From Kitasatospora sp. NBC_01287 (GTDB lineage: Bacteria; Actinomycetota; Actinomycetes; Streptomycetales; Streptomycetaceae), in assembly GCF_026340565.1 (NCBI RefSeq), contig NZ_JAPEPB010000001.1:3448501-3512500 (forward strand): 64,000 bases of DNA, read 5' to 3'. The notes under the pieces are model-generated. The model had not been told where the DNA came from. It made no database searches and was given only the letters and a program-made list of their open reading frames with translations. Positions 35,991 through 46,224 of the stretch are shown here, in pieces. A program made the position numbers and the translations under genes. The stretch's first letter is position 1; each line of letters starts with the position of its first letter.

Positions 35991-36694
35991 GGGTTCTCCT
36001 CTCGCGGTCCACCGCGCGCACCTCGCGCGGGTGGTGGTGCCAAGTGCAGATGGTGCGACTGGTGCGACTGGTGCGACTGGTGCAATCAGTACCAATGGTG
36101 CGAATGGTGCGGATCAGGTGCGGGTGGTGCCGTGCCGTGCCGTGCTCAGTCGGTTGGCCCCGGGAAGGGGCGTGCCGGTCGGACCCGACCTGGGCGGTAC
36201 CGCCGCGGTCGGCACCCCTCGCGGGGCGGACGCGGCTGTGACCAGGGTCGCAGCCCAGGCCCGACAAAACTGTCGAACGACGCTATTGCCGTCGAAATCG
36301 GTGCCAACGCGGCCGGAATGGCTGAAACCATCCCGGTGCCACCGATGCCGATCCATCGCCACACTCCATCCCCGTTGGCTACGCGGGCGTTCGAAGGCGT
36401 CACCCAACGTAGCGGTCTGGGCGCACAGGCGCCAGACTCCGGGAGCCACGGACTCCCGGGTTCCCATGGTTCGCCCCCTTCTACTCCCCGGCACACCCCT
36501 CGGATGGGGTTGCTTCAATTGGCTCCGCCCGCCCCGGTCGTTCGACCGCGCGTCTCGCCACGGCGCCCTGCGGTGCCGCGCATCCCGTCCGCAGTCGAAC
36601 GCCTGCCGGGAGGATTGACGCACCGAGCGTCGCCCTCCGGTCACCTCACGTGATCGCGCTCAAGGGCCGCTCGGAAACGCCTAGGCTTGCCCCC
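35991..36694. other. 704-nt intergenic region between the SCO5389-family gene and nucS
   Basis: No gene can be supported here: open frames exist but lack ribosome sites, consistent codon bias and recognisable protein sequence. The left part holds 9-bp tandem repeats. The part from 36260 to 36400 is lower in G+C than neighbouring genes. It is the longest gene-free stretch in the window and may carry the promoters of both divergent genes or a small RNA. Confidence 0.5.
36051..36084. repeat. 9-bp tandem repeat
   Basis: Three exact copies of TGGTGCGAC plus TGGTGCA; related AATGGTGCG units follow at about 36095-36112. They lie about 60-120 nt upstream of the SCO5389-family start. Confidence 0.85.
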
Positions 36695-37354
36695 ATGCGT
36701 CTTGTCATCGCCCGCTGCTCCGTCGACTACGCTGGTCGACTCTCCGCCCATCTGCCCTCCGCCACCCGGCTGATCCTGATCAAGGCCGACGGAAGCGTGA
36801 GCGTCCACGCCGACGACCGCGCCTACAAGCCGCTGAACTGGATGTCACCGCCGTGCAGCCTCAAGGAGGCCGACGGCTCGTGGACGGTGGCGAACAAGGC
36901 GGGCGAGAAGCTGATCATCACCCTGGAGGAGGTCCTGCACGACTCCTCGCACGAGCTGGGCGTCGACCCCGGGCTGATCAAGGACGGCGTCGAAGCACAC
37001 CTGCAGGAGCTGCTGGCGGACCGCATGGAGGTGCTCGGCGCCGGCTGGTCACTGGTCCGCCGCGAGTACCCGACCGCGATCGGCCCGGTCGACATCCTCT
37101 GCCGGGACGCGGCCGGCGGCACCGTCGCGATCGAGATCAAGCGGCGCGGCGAGATCGACGGCGTCGAGCAGCTGACCCGCTATCTGGAACTGCTCAACCG
37201 CGACCCGCTGCTCGCCCCGGTGAAGGGCGTCTTCGCCGCTCAGGAGATCAAGCCGCAGGCCCGGGTGCTGGCCACGGACCGGGGCATCGACTGCGTGGTG
37301 CTGGACTACGACGCGCTGCGCGGCATCGACGACGACAAGCTGAAGCTGTTCTGA
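36695..37354 (+). CDS. nucS: Mismatch-specific endonuclease NucS
   Basis: A 219-aa nuclease (EndoMS) of the non-canonical actinobacterial mismatch-repair pathway; it cuts both strands at mismatches. The N-terminal domain ([20 protein letters not shown]) is the DNA-binding/dimer part. The RecB-like catalytic site is complete: D133 (GPVDILCRD) and E147-x-K149 (VAIEIKRRG). The C-terminus ends in KLKLF, a sliding-clamp-binding type tail. There is no ribosome site before ATG 36695; TAGGCT at 36682-36687 would place transcription start at or next to the ATG, so the mRNA may be leaderless. MutS/MutL are normally absent in these organisms. Confidence 0.95.
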   Translation: MRLVIARCSVDYAGRLSAHLPSATRLILIKADGSVSVHADDRAYKPLNWMSPPCSLKEADGSWTVANKAGEKLIITLEEVLHDSSHELGVDPGLIKDGVEAHLQELLADRMEVLGAGWSLVRREYPTAIGPVDILCRDAAGGTVAIEIKRRGEIDGVEQLTRYLELLNRDPLLAPVKGVFAAQEIKPQARVLATDRGIDCVVLDYDALRGIDDDKLKLF

Positions 37355-37358
37355 CGCT

Positions 37359-37392
37359 CCCTCACGCCCCGCCGGCCGGCGGGGCGTGAGGG
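37359..37392. terminator. 17-bp palindromic terminator after nucS
   Basis: Perfect palindrome, 17 nt per side, between the convergent nucS and ATPase genes (stops at 37354 and 37406). In RNA the central GGCC would form the loop. Confidence 0.85.
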
Positions 37393-37405
37393 GCGGCGGG
37401 GCGGC

Positions 37406-39853
37406 TCAGGAGCTGCTACCGCTGGCCGACGGGCTGGGCGAGGCGGACCCGCTCGGACCGGCCGAGCTGGCACTCGGCGACGGTGCGCTCGGTGAGGCCG
37501 AGGCGCTGCTCGGGCTGGGCGCCGGCGACTTGCTGCTCGGCGAGGGAGCGGGCGCCGGCGGAGTGGGTTGCGCGGGCGGCGCGCCCGGAGTGGTGGGCGC
37601 CGGCGCGGCGGGCTGCCCCGGCTGGACCGCGGTGGGCTGGGCCGGGCTGTCCGGGGCCGAGCTCGCCCCGCTCGGGCGCGCCGTCGGCGAGGCCGTCCGG
37701 CCCCGCGAGGCACCGGCCGTGGCACTCGCACTCGCCGCGGCCGACGCACTGCCGGAGGCGGACGCCGAGGCCGACGCCGATCCCGAGGCGGCGGCCGAGG
37801 CCGGGTCGGGGAAGGAAGCACCACCCGAGGCGGTGGGCGAGGCGGTGGCGCTGCCGGCGTTCAGCACGTTCCCGGTCACCCCGATGCCACCCCCGCCCGG
37901 CGCCGCTCCCCCGCCCCCGGAGACGCCGAGCGCGACCACGGTGCCGACCGCGCCGAGCGCGAGCAGGCCGCCGACCGCCAGCAGCGCGTTCCGCCGCGAC
38001 CAGCCGCGCAGCGCCCCGGCCGGCGGCCAGGAGCGCTCGGCCAGCACCCGGATCACCGGCCGACGGATCACCTGGGTCTGGGCCTCCGGTTCCACCGGCG
38101 CCCGCTCGGCCTCCTGAAGCAGCGTCAGCAGGCGCCGCGAGGCCGCCAGTTCCCGACTGTCCCCGGCGAGCCCGCGCAGCGCACAGGACGCCTCCACGGC
38201 GTTCCTCGCCAGTGCGTGCGCCTGCGGGGCGCCGTCCGCCAGGGCGAGCCAGTACGCCCCCAGCTCGTGCTGGAACCAGGCCTCCTCGCGCCGCCGGCCG
38301 CTCTGCCGGGCCACCGCGAGCCCGAGTTCGAGCACCTCGCGCCAGGCGCCCCAGCGCAGCGTCAGGGCCAGCGCCGGGGCCGCCGCGCGCGCCAGGTGCA
38401 GCACCGCGTCGGTGCGCCCGGCCGCGCGGTCCGCCCGCAGGGCACCGAGCACCACCTCCGCCTCGGCGGCGATCTGCTCGGTGCTCACCGAGCCGTGACC
38501 GACCCACCAGGAGAAGTGCCGCGCCGCCCCCTCGGTGCTCCGCCCGTCGGGCCCCCAGTGCTCCGCCAGTGCCTCCAGCACGCCCGCGGTGAGCCGGTGG
38601 TGACCGCCGATCGACTCGGCGAGCCCGCACTCCGCCAGCTCGCGCAGCGCGCTCTCGCCGTGGTCGACGTCGATCAGCGCGGGCAGGTGCGGCGCGGTGG
38701 GGCACTCACCGCCGAGCGCCACCGCCAGCCGCAGCACGGCGTCGGCGCCCTCGCTGAGCCCCTCGACCAGCAGCAGCGCGGGGGCGGCGGTCTGCGCCAC
38801 CGAGGGCAGCGGCACCTCGGCCCGCAGCTCGGCCTCGCGCAGCGCCGGGTCCTGCTCCGCCTCCTCCTCCACCGCACCGCCGAAGAGGCTCTGCCGGTCC
38901 TCCTCGGCGGCAAGCAGGGTGTCCACCGCCAGGTCGCGACGGCGCAGCAGCGCGGCGGCCTGCACGAAGCGCAGCGGCAGGCCCTGGGACTCGAACCAGA
39001 GGTCGACCGCCCAGGCCCGCTCGGCCTCGTCCAGCAGGCGGCCGGCCAGCCGGGCGGTGAGCGCCAGGCAGGCGGGCCTGGTCAGCCCGCCGATCGTGTG
39101 GTCCTCCAGCCGCGAGCCGGCCGGCAGCGCCCGCTGGCCGCCGGCCGGGGCCTCGACGCCGCCGGGCCGCACGTCGCTGCCCGGCCGCGAAGCGGCGCCG
39201 ACGGCCGCCGGGGCCGTGCCGCCGGCCGACGGGGCTATCAGGAAGGCGCACTCGGGAGCCAGCGCGAGCAGCTCCTCCAGCTCGGTGCCGCTCTGGGCGA
39301 CCTCGTCGATCACCACGATCGCGCCCACCGAGGCCAGCAGCACCGGCAGTTGGCCGCGGTCGGGACGGAAGCCGGGGGCTTGGTAGGCGGCGGCGAAGAG
39401 GTCCTGCAGCAGGTCCTCGCCGTCCCGGCGGTGCCCGCAGAGCTGGATCACGCCGTGCGGGGCCAGCTCGCCCGCGCCCGCGGCGACGGCGGCCAGCAGC
39501 GCGCTGCGGCCGGAGCCGGGCTCGCCGAGCAGCCGGACCGAGCGGCCCTCGGCGAGCTTGCCGAGCAGCTGGGCCACCTCGGCCTCGCGGTCCAGCAGCG
39601 GCAGGTCGCCCGGGCCCGAGCCGAGGGCGAGCGGGCCGACCGCCGGGCTCGGCCCGGGGCCCGCGGTCGCCCGACCGCCGTGGCGCTGCGGCCCGCTCGG
39701 CCGGCGTCGCGGCTCGGGGCGGTGCTCGGGCGGGCAGGGCTGGACGTCGGAGCCGTCCAGGCCGCCGACGGTCACCAGGTAGCGACCGGCGACCAGGTCG
39801 CCCGATCGCACGCGCAGGTTCTCCTGCCCGACTTCACCGGATGGCTGTGCCAC
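37406..39853 (-). CDS. STAND-like ATPase with one membrane helix and extracellular tail
   Basis: An 815-aa protein with no assigned function. Residues 1-100: short N-terminal region, Pro/Arg-rich. Residues about 105-260: P-loop NTPase with Walker A GEPGSGRS (110-117) and Walker B AIVVIDEV (178-185), the usual lysine of Walker A being replaced by arginine. Residues 260-600: helical, TPR-like. Residues about 620-645: one membrane helix (NALLAVGGLLALGAVGTVVAL). The last 170 residues are Ser/Pro/Ala-rich and should lie outside the cell. GTG 39853 follows GGAG at spacing 7. A STAS-domain gene lies upstream in the same direction. A signalling or sensor role is possible, not shown. Confidence 0.75.
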   Translation of the reverse strand: MAQPSGEVGQENLRVRSGDLVAGRYLVTVGGLDGSDVQPCPPEHRPEPRRRPSGPQRHGGRATAGPGPSPAVGPLALGSGPGDLPLLDREAEVAQLLGKLAEGRSVRLLGEPGSGRSALLAAVAAGAGELAPHGVIQLCGHRRDGEDLLQDLFAAAYQAPGFRPDRGQLPVLLASVGAIVVIDEVAQSGTELEELLALAPECAFLIAPSAGGTAPAAVGAASRPGSDVRPGGVEAPAGGQRALPAGSRLEDHTIGGLTRPACLALTARLAGRLLDEAERAWAVDLWFESQGLPLRFVQAAALLRRRDLAVDTLLAAEEDRQSLFGGAVEEEAEQDPALREAELRAEVPLPSVAQTAAPALLLVEGLSEGADAVLRLAVALGGECPTAPHLPALIDVDHGESALRELAECGLAESIGGHHRLTAGVLEALAEHWGPDGRSTEGAARHFSWWVGHGSVSTEQIAAEAEVVLGALRADRAAGRTDAVLHLARAAAPALALTLRWGAWREVLELGLAVARQSGRRREEAWFQHELGAYWLALADGAPQAHALARNAVEASCALRGLAGDSRELAASRRLLTLLQEAERAPVEPEAQTQVIRRPVIRVLAERSWPPAGALRGWSRRNALLAVGGLLALGAVGTVVALGVSGGGGAAPGGGGIGVTGNVLNAGSATASPTASGGASFPDPASAAASGSASASASASGSASAAASASATAGASRGRTASPTARPSGASSAPDSPAQPTAVQPGQPAAPAPTTPGAPPAQPTPPAPAPSPSSKSPAPSPSSASASPSAPSPSASSAGPSGSASPSPSASGSSS

Positions 39854-40087
39854 GATGCGCTCCGCCTGTGCTCCGCCGTGCGGCCGCCGGCCGCCGGCCG
39901 CTGTGAGGGACCGGGCCGCGGGCCGCGCGCGGGCGCGCGTCCGACGGCCGACGGACCGCCGCACCGCGCGCGGCGGCACCGCCCCGGCGGGGCCGGCGGC
40001 GATTCGAACGGTCCTGTCGAGCGCAGACTCTCGCACATCCGGGCCCCACCGTGCAGCACGGTCCCCGGCCGGCGCCCCGATCGGGAC

Positions 40088-40480
40088 TCAGTGCGACGGG
40101 GCGGTCACCGAGGGCAGTGCGGGCTGGCCGGCCGGCCCGCCCGGCAGGGTGGCCCCGCACGGGTCGCCCACCGCGCCCTCCACCGCCAGGATCCGGTGCA
40201 GCCGGGTGGCCACCAGCAGGCGCTGCAGCTGGGGCGGCACCTCGCGCAGCACCAGGCGGCGGCCGAGCCGGCCGGCCCGGCGGTGGGTGCCCATGATCAC
40301 GCCCAGCCCGGTGGCGTCCCAGGAGTCCAGCGCCCGCAGGTCGAGGACCAGGTCGCCGGCGCCGCCGTCGACCGCCTGGTGCAGCCTGGCCCGCGCGTCG
40401 GCGGCGCTGCGCACGTCCAGCCGGCCTTCCAGGGCCAGGACAGCGTGCCCGCCGAGCCCGGGGTACTCCACGATGCGCAC
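40088..40480 (-). CDS. STAS-domain protein (anti-sigma factor antagonist type)
   Basis: A 130-aa protein with a single STAS domain: VRIVEYPGLGGHAVLALEG, LDVRSAADARARL, then LVLDLRALDSWDATGLGVIMGTHRR with the conserved serine at DSWDATG where the usual phosphorylated Ser/Thr would be, here S or T of that motif. GTG 40480 is chosen because AAGGAGG lies 5 nt upstream; ATG 40498 is in frame but its codons include that ribosome site. STAS proteins bind anti-sigma kinases in partner switching. No kinase or sigma gene adjoins; the neighbouring ATPase gene downstream is the only local partner candidate. Confidence 0.82.
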   Translation of the reverse strand: MRIVEYPGLGGHAVLALEGRLDVRSAADARARLHQAVDGGAGDLVLDLRALDSWDATGLGVIMGTHRRAGRLGRRLVLREVPPQLQRLLVATRLHRILAVEGAVGDPCGATLPGGPAGQPALPSVTAPSH

Positions 40481-40686
40481 GCTGTCCTCCTTCAGCATTG
40501 AGGCCCCCACCATCTGACGCCGGACCAGTGGTCCAGGTTGCTGCTCCTCCGCCCGTCCTGGAGCAACTTCACTCGTCCGAGGGAATATACGCAGCCGGGC
40601 CTGGGGCGCACGCTCGATTACCGCGCAAATCACCCATCTGCGGCAGCGCCGTGAGCAAGCTCACCCCTCTGGTGGCGCCGCCCGGC

Positions 40687-41559
40687 TCAGCTCTGGTAGC
40701 CGTAGAAGCCCTGGCCGCTCTTGCGGCCCAGGTCCCCCGCGGTGACCATCCGGGACATGATCTCCGGAGCCGCGAACTTCTCGTCCTGGGTCTCCTCGTA
40801 GATGTTGCGCGCGGCATGCAGCAGGATGTCCACGCCGGTCAGGTCGGCGGTCTGCAGCGGGCCCATCGGGTGGCCGAAGCCCAGCCGGCAGGCGGTGTCG
40901 ATGTCCTCGGCGGTGGCCACCCCGGACTCGTAGAGCTTGGCCGCCTCCACCACCAGGGCGGTGATCAGACGGGTGGTGATGAAGCCGGCCACGTCGCGGT
41001 TGACCACGACCACCTCCTTGCCCACCCCCTCGGCGAAGGCGCGGGCGGTGGCCAGCGCGGCGTCGCTGGTCTTGTAGCCGCGCACCAGCTCGACCAGGCG
41101 CATCAGCGGCACCGGCGAGAAGAAGTGCACGCCGACCACGGACTCCGGGCGCTCGGTGACGGCGGCGATCCGGGTGATCGGGATGGCCGAGGTGTTGCTG
41201 CCCAGCACCGCGCCGTCCTTGGCCAGCTTGTCGAGCTCGCGGAAGACGGCCTCCTTGACCTCCAACTGCTCGAAGACGGCCTCGATCACGATGTCCGCCT
41301 CGCCGATGGCGCCCAGGTCGGTGGTGGTGGTGATCCGGCCGAGCGCGGCGGTGGCCTCGTCGGCGGTCAGCTTGCCCTTGGCGACGAACTTCTCGTACGA
41401 GGCCTCGATGGCGGACAGACCGCGCCCCAGCGCCTGCTCGGTGACGTCCCGCAGCACCACCGGGTGTCCGGCCTGCGCGGACACCTGCGCGATGCCCGCG
41501 CCCATGAGTCCGGCGCCGATCACGGCGATCTGCTGACGCTGCGTGGGTACGTTGCTCAT
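40687..41559 (-). CDS. 3-hydroxybutyryl-CoA dehydrogenase
   Basis: A 290-aa NAD(P)-dependent enzyme reducing acetoacetyl-CoA or oxidising 3-hydroxybutyryl-CoA. The N-terminal Rossmann fold has IAVIGAGLMGAGIAQ; the catalytic region VVGVHFFSPVPLMRLVELV contains the histidine, with DVAGFITTRL and GFGHPMGPLQTADLTGVD in the C-terminal helical domain. ATG 41559 with GGGAGA about 8 nt upstream is preferred. Together with the thiolase gene at 22780 and IcmA, it fits interconversion of acetyl-CoA and C4-CoA esters, which supplies butyryl- and methylmalonyl-type precursors. Confidence 0.94.
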   Translation of the reverse strand: MSNVPTQRQQIAVIGAGLMGAGIAQVSAQAGHPVVLRDVTEQALGRGLSAIEASYEKFVAKGKLTADEATAALGRITTTTDLGAIGEADIVIEAVFEQLEVKEAVFRELDKLAKDGAVLGSNTSAIPITRIAAVTERPESVVGVHFFSPVPLMRLVELVRGYKTSDAALATARAFAEGVGKEVVVVNRDVAGFITTRLITALVVEAAKLYESGVATAEDIDTACRLGFGHPMGPLQTADLTGVDILLHAARNIYEETQDEKFAAPEIMSRMVTAGDLGRKSGQGFYGYQS

Positions 41560-41769
41560 GGCTGCTTCTCCCGAAGTCCCGTCCAGACGCGCTCCGGGGC
41601 AGGGGATCGCCCTCCGGGAGCCGCGCCGCTCACCGCTCGGACTGTAGTGCCCCGGGGCGGGCCGTGGGGTGATTGGCGGGTGTGATCTGCGTCGGCCTCG
41701 GGGCGGCGGGGCGCGGGTGGCCGCCGCCCGGCCCAAGTGCTGGGCCGGGCCTGGTCCCTGGCGCTGGGG

Positions 41770-42342
41770 TCAGCGGTTCTCCCCCGGCACCCAGAGCACG
41801 TCGCCGCGCTCCTTGTTGGCGGTCCTGGCCAGGATGAAGAGCAGGTCCGAGAGCCGGTTGAGGTACTTCGCGGCCAGCGGGTTGACGCTCTCCCCGTGCT
41901 CCTCGATCGCCGCCCAGGTGGCCCGCTCGGCGCGCCGCGCCACGGTGCACGCCAGGTGCAGGTAGGCGGCCCCGGGGGTGCCGCCGGGCAGGATGAAGCT
42001 GCGCAGCTTCTCCAACTCCGCGTTGTAGCGGTCGCAGTCCGCTTCGAGGCGGTCGATGTAGGTCTGCTCGACCCGCAGCGGAGGGTACTTCGGATCCTCG
42101 ACCACCGGTGTCGCCAGATCGGCGCCGACGTCGAAGAGGTCGTTCTGAATCCGCGTCAGCACGGCCACCAGGTCCTCGGCGAGGCCGCCGGCCGCGATCG
42201 CCACGCCGAGGGCCGCGTTGGCCTCGTTGGCGTCGGCGTAGGCGAGCAGCCTGGGGTCCGTCTTGGTCGTGCGGCTCATGTCACCGAGCGCGGTGGTGCC
42301 GTCGTCGCCGGTGCGGGTGTAGATGCGCGTGAGGTTGACCAT
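41770..42342 (-). CDS. pduO: Cob(I)alamin adenosyltransferase, PduO type
   Basis: A 190-aa enzyme that transfers the adenosyl group of ATP to cob(I)alamin, making coenzyme B12. The N-terminal ATP-binding motif TRTGDDGTTALGDMSR is complete, and the C-terminal helical bundle has the family segments FILPGGTPGAAYLHLACTVARRAERA and NRLSDLLFILAR. ATG 42342 is the likely start, with only a weak ribosome site (AGG). It supplies the cofactor of IcmA and of methylmalonyl-CoA and other mutases. The gene follows a probable remnant and the DUF2550 gene and precedes the STAS/dehydrogenase genes, all leftward. Confidence 0.95.
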   Translation of the reverse strand: MVNLTRIYTRTGDDGTTALGDMSRTTKTDPRLLAYADANEANAALGVAIAAGGLAEDLVAVLTRIQNDLFDVGADLATPVVEDPKYPPLRVEQTYIDRLEADCDRYNAELEKLRSFILPGGTPGAAYLHLACTVARRAERATWAAIEEHGESVNPLAAKYLNRLSDLLFILARTANKERGDVLWVPGENR

Positions 42343-42352
42343 GCGCGGCAGC

Positions 42353-42460
42353 CTACTCAGCCTTGCGCGGCTCACCCGTGACGGTGGTGCCGATCACGAA
42401 GCCCTTGGCGGGGCCCTCGGGGATGGTGACGTCGGTGCCGTGGCCGAACAGTCTGGGCGG
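42353..42460 (-). pseudogene. Probable 3' remnant of a lost gene
   Basis: An open tail of 35 codons before TAG, with strong streptomycete codon bias, encodes the sequence GHGTDVTIPEGPAKGFVIGT and then a short end GEPRKAE. It directly precedes the PduO gene (10 nt), as an operon partner would. Just upstream in this frame is a TGA (42461-42463), there is no start codon, and I do not recognise the protein. The best reading is the end of a gene that was truncated here. The alternative, chance G+C-biased open sequence, cannot be excluded. Confidence 0.35.
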
Positions 42461-42529
42461 TCACGACCAGCCTGCACAACAGCCCCGCCCGCACGCCGGA
42501 CAAGCTGCGACGATCACCCGGACGAGCAG

Positions 42530-42614
42530 TCGCCGCTACGCGACGTTGACACTCCCCCACCCTTCGGGCGGGGGTGCCCCCATCCCTGCGTGTTCGCCGC
42601 TACGCGACGTTGAC
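42530..42614. repeat. 21-bp direct repeat around a small hairpin at the DUF2550 stop
   Basis: Identical 21-bp copies at 42530-42550 and 42594-42614; the second covers the last codons and TAG stop of the DUF2550 gene. The 43 nt between contain a hairpin: CCCCCACCC-TTC-GGGCGGGGG, overlapping GGGGG-TG-CCCCC. This resembles insertion of a small palindromic repeat element with target duplication, or a duplication of the gene end. Confidence 0.75.
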
Positions 42615-43100
42615 CCGCTGTCCCGGCGGGGCCGCTTCCAGCCAGGCGAGGAAGCCGGTGAGGGCGTCGTCGCTCATGGCCAGTTCCAGCGGGGAGCCGT
42701 TGTGCAGGCAGCGGAGCACGACGGAGCCGGAGAGCAGGGCGAGCTCCTCCTGGCCCTCGGGGTAGCGGCGGCCGAGGACCTCGATCTCGCGGCGGGGCAG
42801 CACCTTGCGGGCGCGGGGGGCGTAGGAGAAGACCCGGAACCACTCGATGTGGTCGCCGCTGTAGCGCCCGATACCGAAAACCCACCCCTTGCCGTCGGTC
42901 GCGGGGACCGGGGCTGAGGTGGGCTGTCCGTTCTCGTCGAGATCGGGGAGGGTCGAGGCGTCGGCCGGCATTTTCAGCCGGTAGCTGCAGTCGAAGGTGC
43001 CGCCGACCCGCTGGATGAGGCGGCGGCGTACCGCGAACGCCACCAGGCCGACCACCCCCAGGGCCACGACCGCCGCGCACACCACAAGGGCGAGGACCAT
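42600..43100 (-). CDS. DUF2550 membrane-anchored protein
   Basis: A 166-aa protein with one N-terminal membrane helix (MVLALVVCAAVVALGVVGLVAFA) then a basic turn RRRLIQR and a globular domain with FDCSYRLK, WVFGIGRYSGDHIEWFRVFSYAPR and VVLRC. This domain is conserved in actinomycetes next to the atp operon. ATG 43100 is chosen for GAGGAGG at 8-9 nt. It lies downstream of atpC in the same direction. Its function is unknown; a membrane-associated role at the inner face or outside cannot be decided because the flanking charges favour a cytoplasmic domain. Confidence 0.85.
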   Translation of the reverse strand: MVLALVVCAAVVALGVVGLVAFAVRRRLIQRVGGTFDCSYRLKMPADASTLPDLDENGQPTSAPVPATDGKGWVFGIGRYSGDHIEWFRVFSYAPRARKVLPRREIEVLGRRYPEGQEELALLSGSVVLRCLHNGSPLELAMSDDALTGFLAWLEAAPPGQRVNVA

Positions 43101-43259
43101 GCTCACCGACCTCCTCGCTACCCGCATCCCCGTTTGCCGGTCGCATCAACTCCAGGAGTATCAACGAAACAACGGCGCTGTCCCTACCAACCGATACGAC
43201 AGTCCCGGGGTCACGCTCGCGCGTCCCCGGGACCGTCGGTCGAACTTCCGTGCAAAACC

Positions 43260-43637
43260 TCAGGCGGCCTTGCCGCCGGCCGCGACGAGGCGGACCTCGG
43301 CGCGGCGCTCGGCGTGCGCGTCGCTCTCGCTCTTGGCGAGCTCCAACGCGCGCTCCGCGCGGGTCACATCGATCTCGTCCGCCAGCTCGGCGATCTCCGC
43401 GAGCAGAGAAAGCTTGTTGTCGGCGAAGGAGATGAAGCCACCGTGCACGGCCGCGATGACGGTGCCGCCATCGGTGGTGCGGATGGTGACCGGGCCGGAC
43501 TCCAGCACGCTCAGCACCGGAGTGTGACCGGGCATGATGCCGGTGTCTCCGGAGGCCGTGCGGGCGACAACGATGGTGGCCGCACCGGACCACACCTTGC
43601 GGTCGGCTGCGACCAGCTCGACGTGCAGCTCAGCCAA
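43260..43637 (-). CDS. atpC: ATP synthase epsilon subunit
   Basis: A 125-aa subunit of the F1 central stalk that regulates ATP hydrolysis. The N-terminal beta-barrel (LHVELVAADRKVWSGAATIV, GDTGIMPGHTPVLSVLESG) and the C-terminal helix pair are complete. The start codon is TTG at 43637, preceded by AGGAG at spacing 7, which is unusual in this operon. It is the last of nine atp genes and is separated from atpD by 183 nt holding a hairpin. Confidence 0.95.
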   Translation of the reverse strand: MAELHVELVAADRKVWSGAATIVVARTASGDTGIMPGHTPVLSVLESGPVTIRTTDGGTVIAAVHGGFISFADNKLSLLAEIAELADEIDVTRAERALELAKSESDAHAERRAEVRLVAAGGKAA

Positions 43638-43759
43638 CGTGGGCTCCTAGGCTCTTGCAACGCCCGATTACTCGGGAGTTTCGGTAAGAATAACGGGCTC
43701 GCGCCCCTGGGATGAAACGTGGGGCGCGGAGATGACCTGAATCACAGCCGCAGTGCCAT

Positions 43760-43794
43760 GAGGGGTGGTCCCCAGGATGCGGGAACCACCCCTC
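43760..43794 (-). terminator. Hairpin between atpD and atpC
   Basis: Inverted repeat with 10-bp arms (GAGGGGTGGT / ACCACCCCTC), extended by CCC/GGG around a bulge, 26 nt after the atpD stop and inside the operon. It probably weakens expression of atpC or stabilises the upstream message. Confidence 0.65.
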
Positions 43795-43820
43795 TTGGTC
43801 ACTCACGGCTGAGCGGCCTG

Positions 43821-46192
<2,372 letters not shown>

Positions 46193-46224
46193 GGGTCGCT
46201 ACGTCCTTTCCCTCGTTACCGGAC

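Noticed and set aside
37568..40501. Long plus-strand open frame opposite the STAND-like ATPase
   Set aside because: Low-complexity Gly/Arg protein, antisense to a gene with clear Walker motifs.
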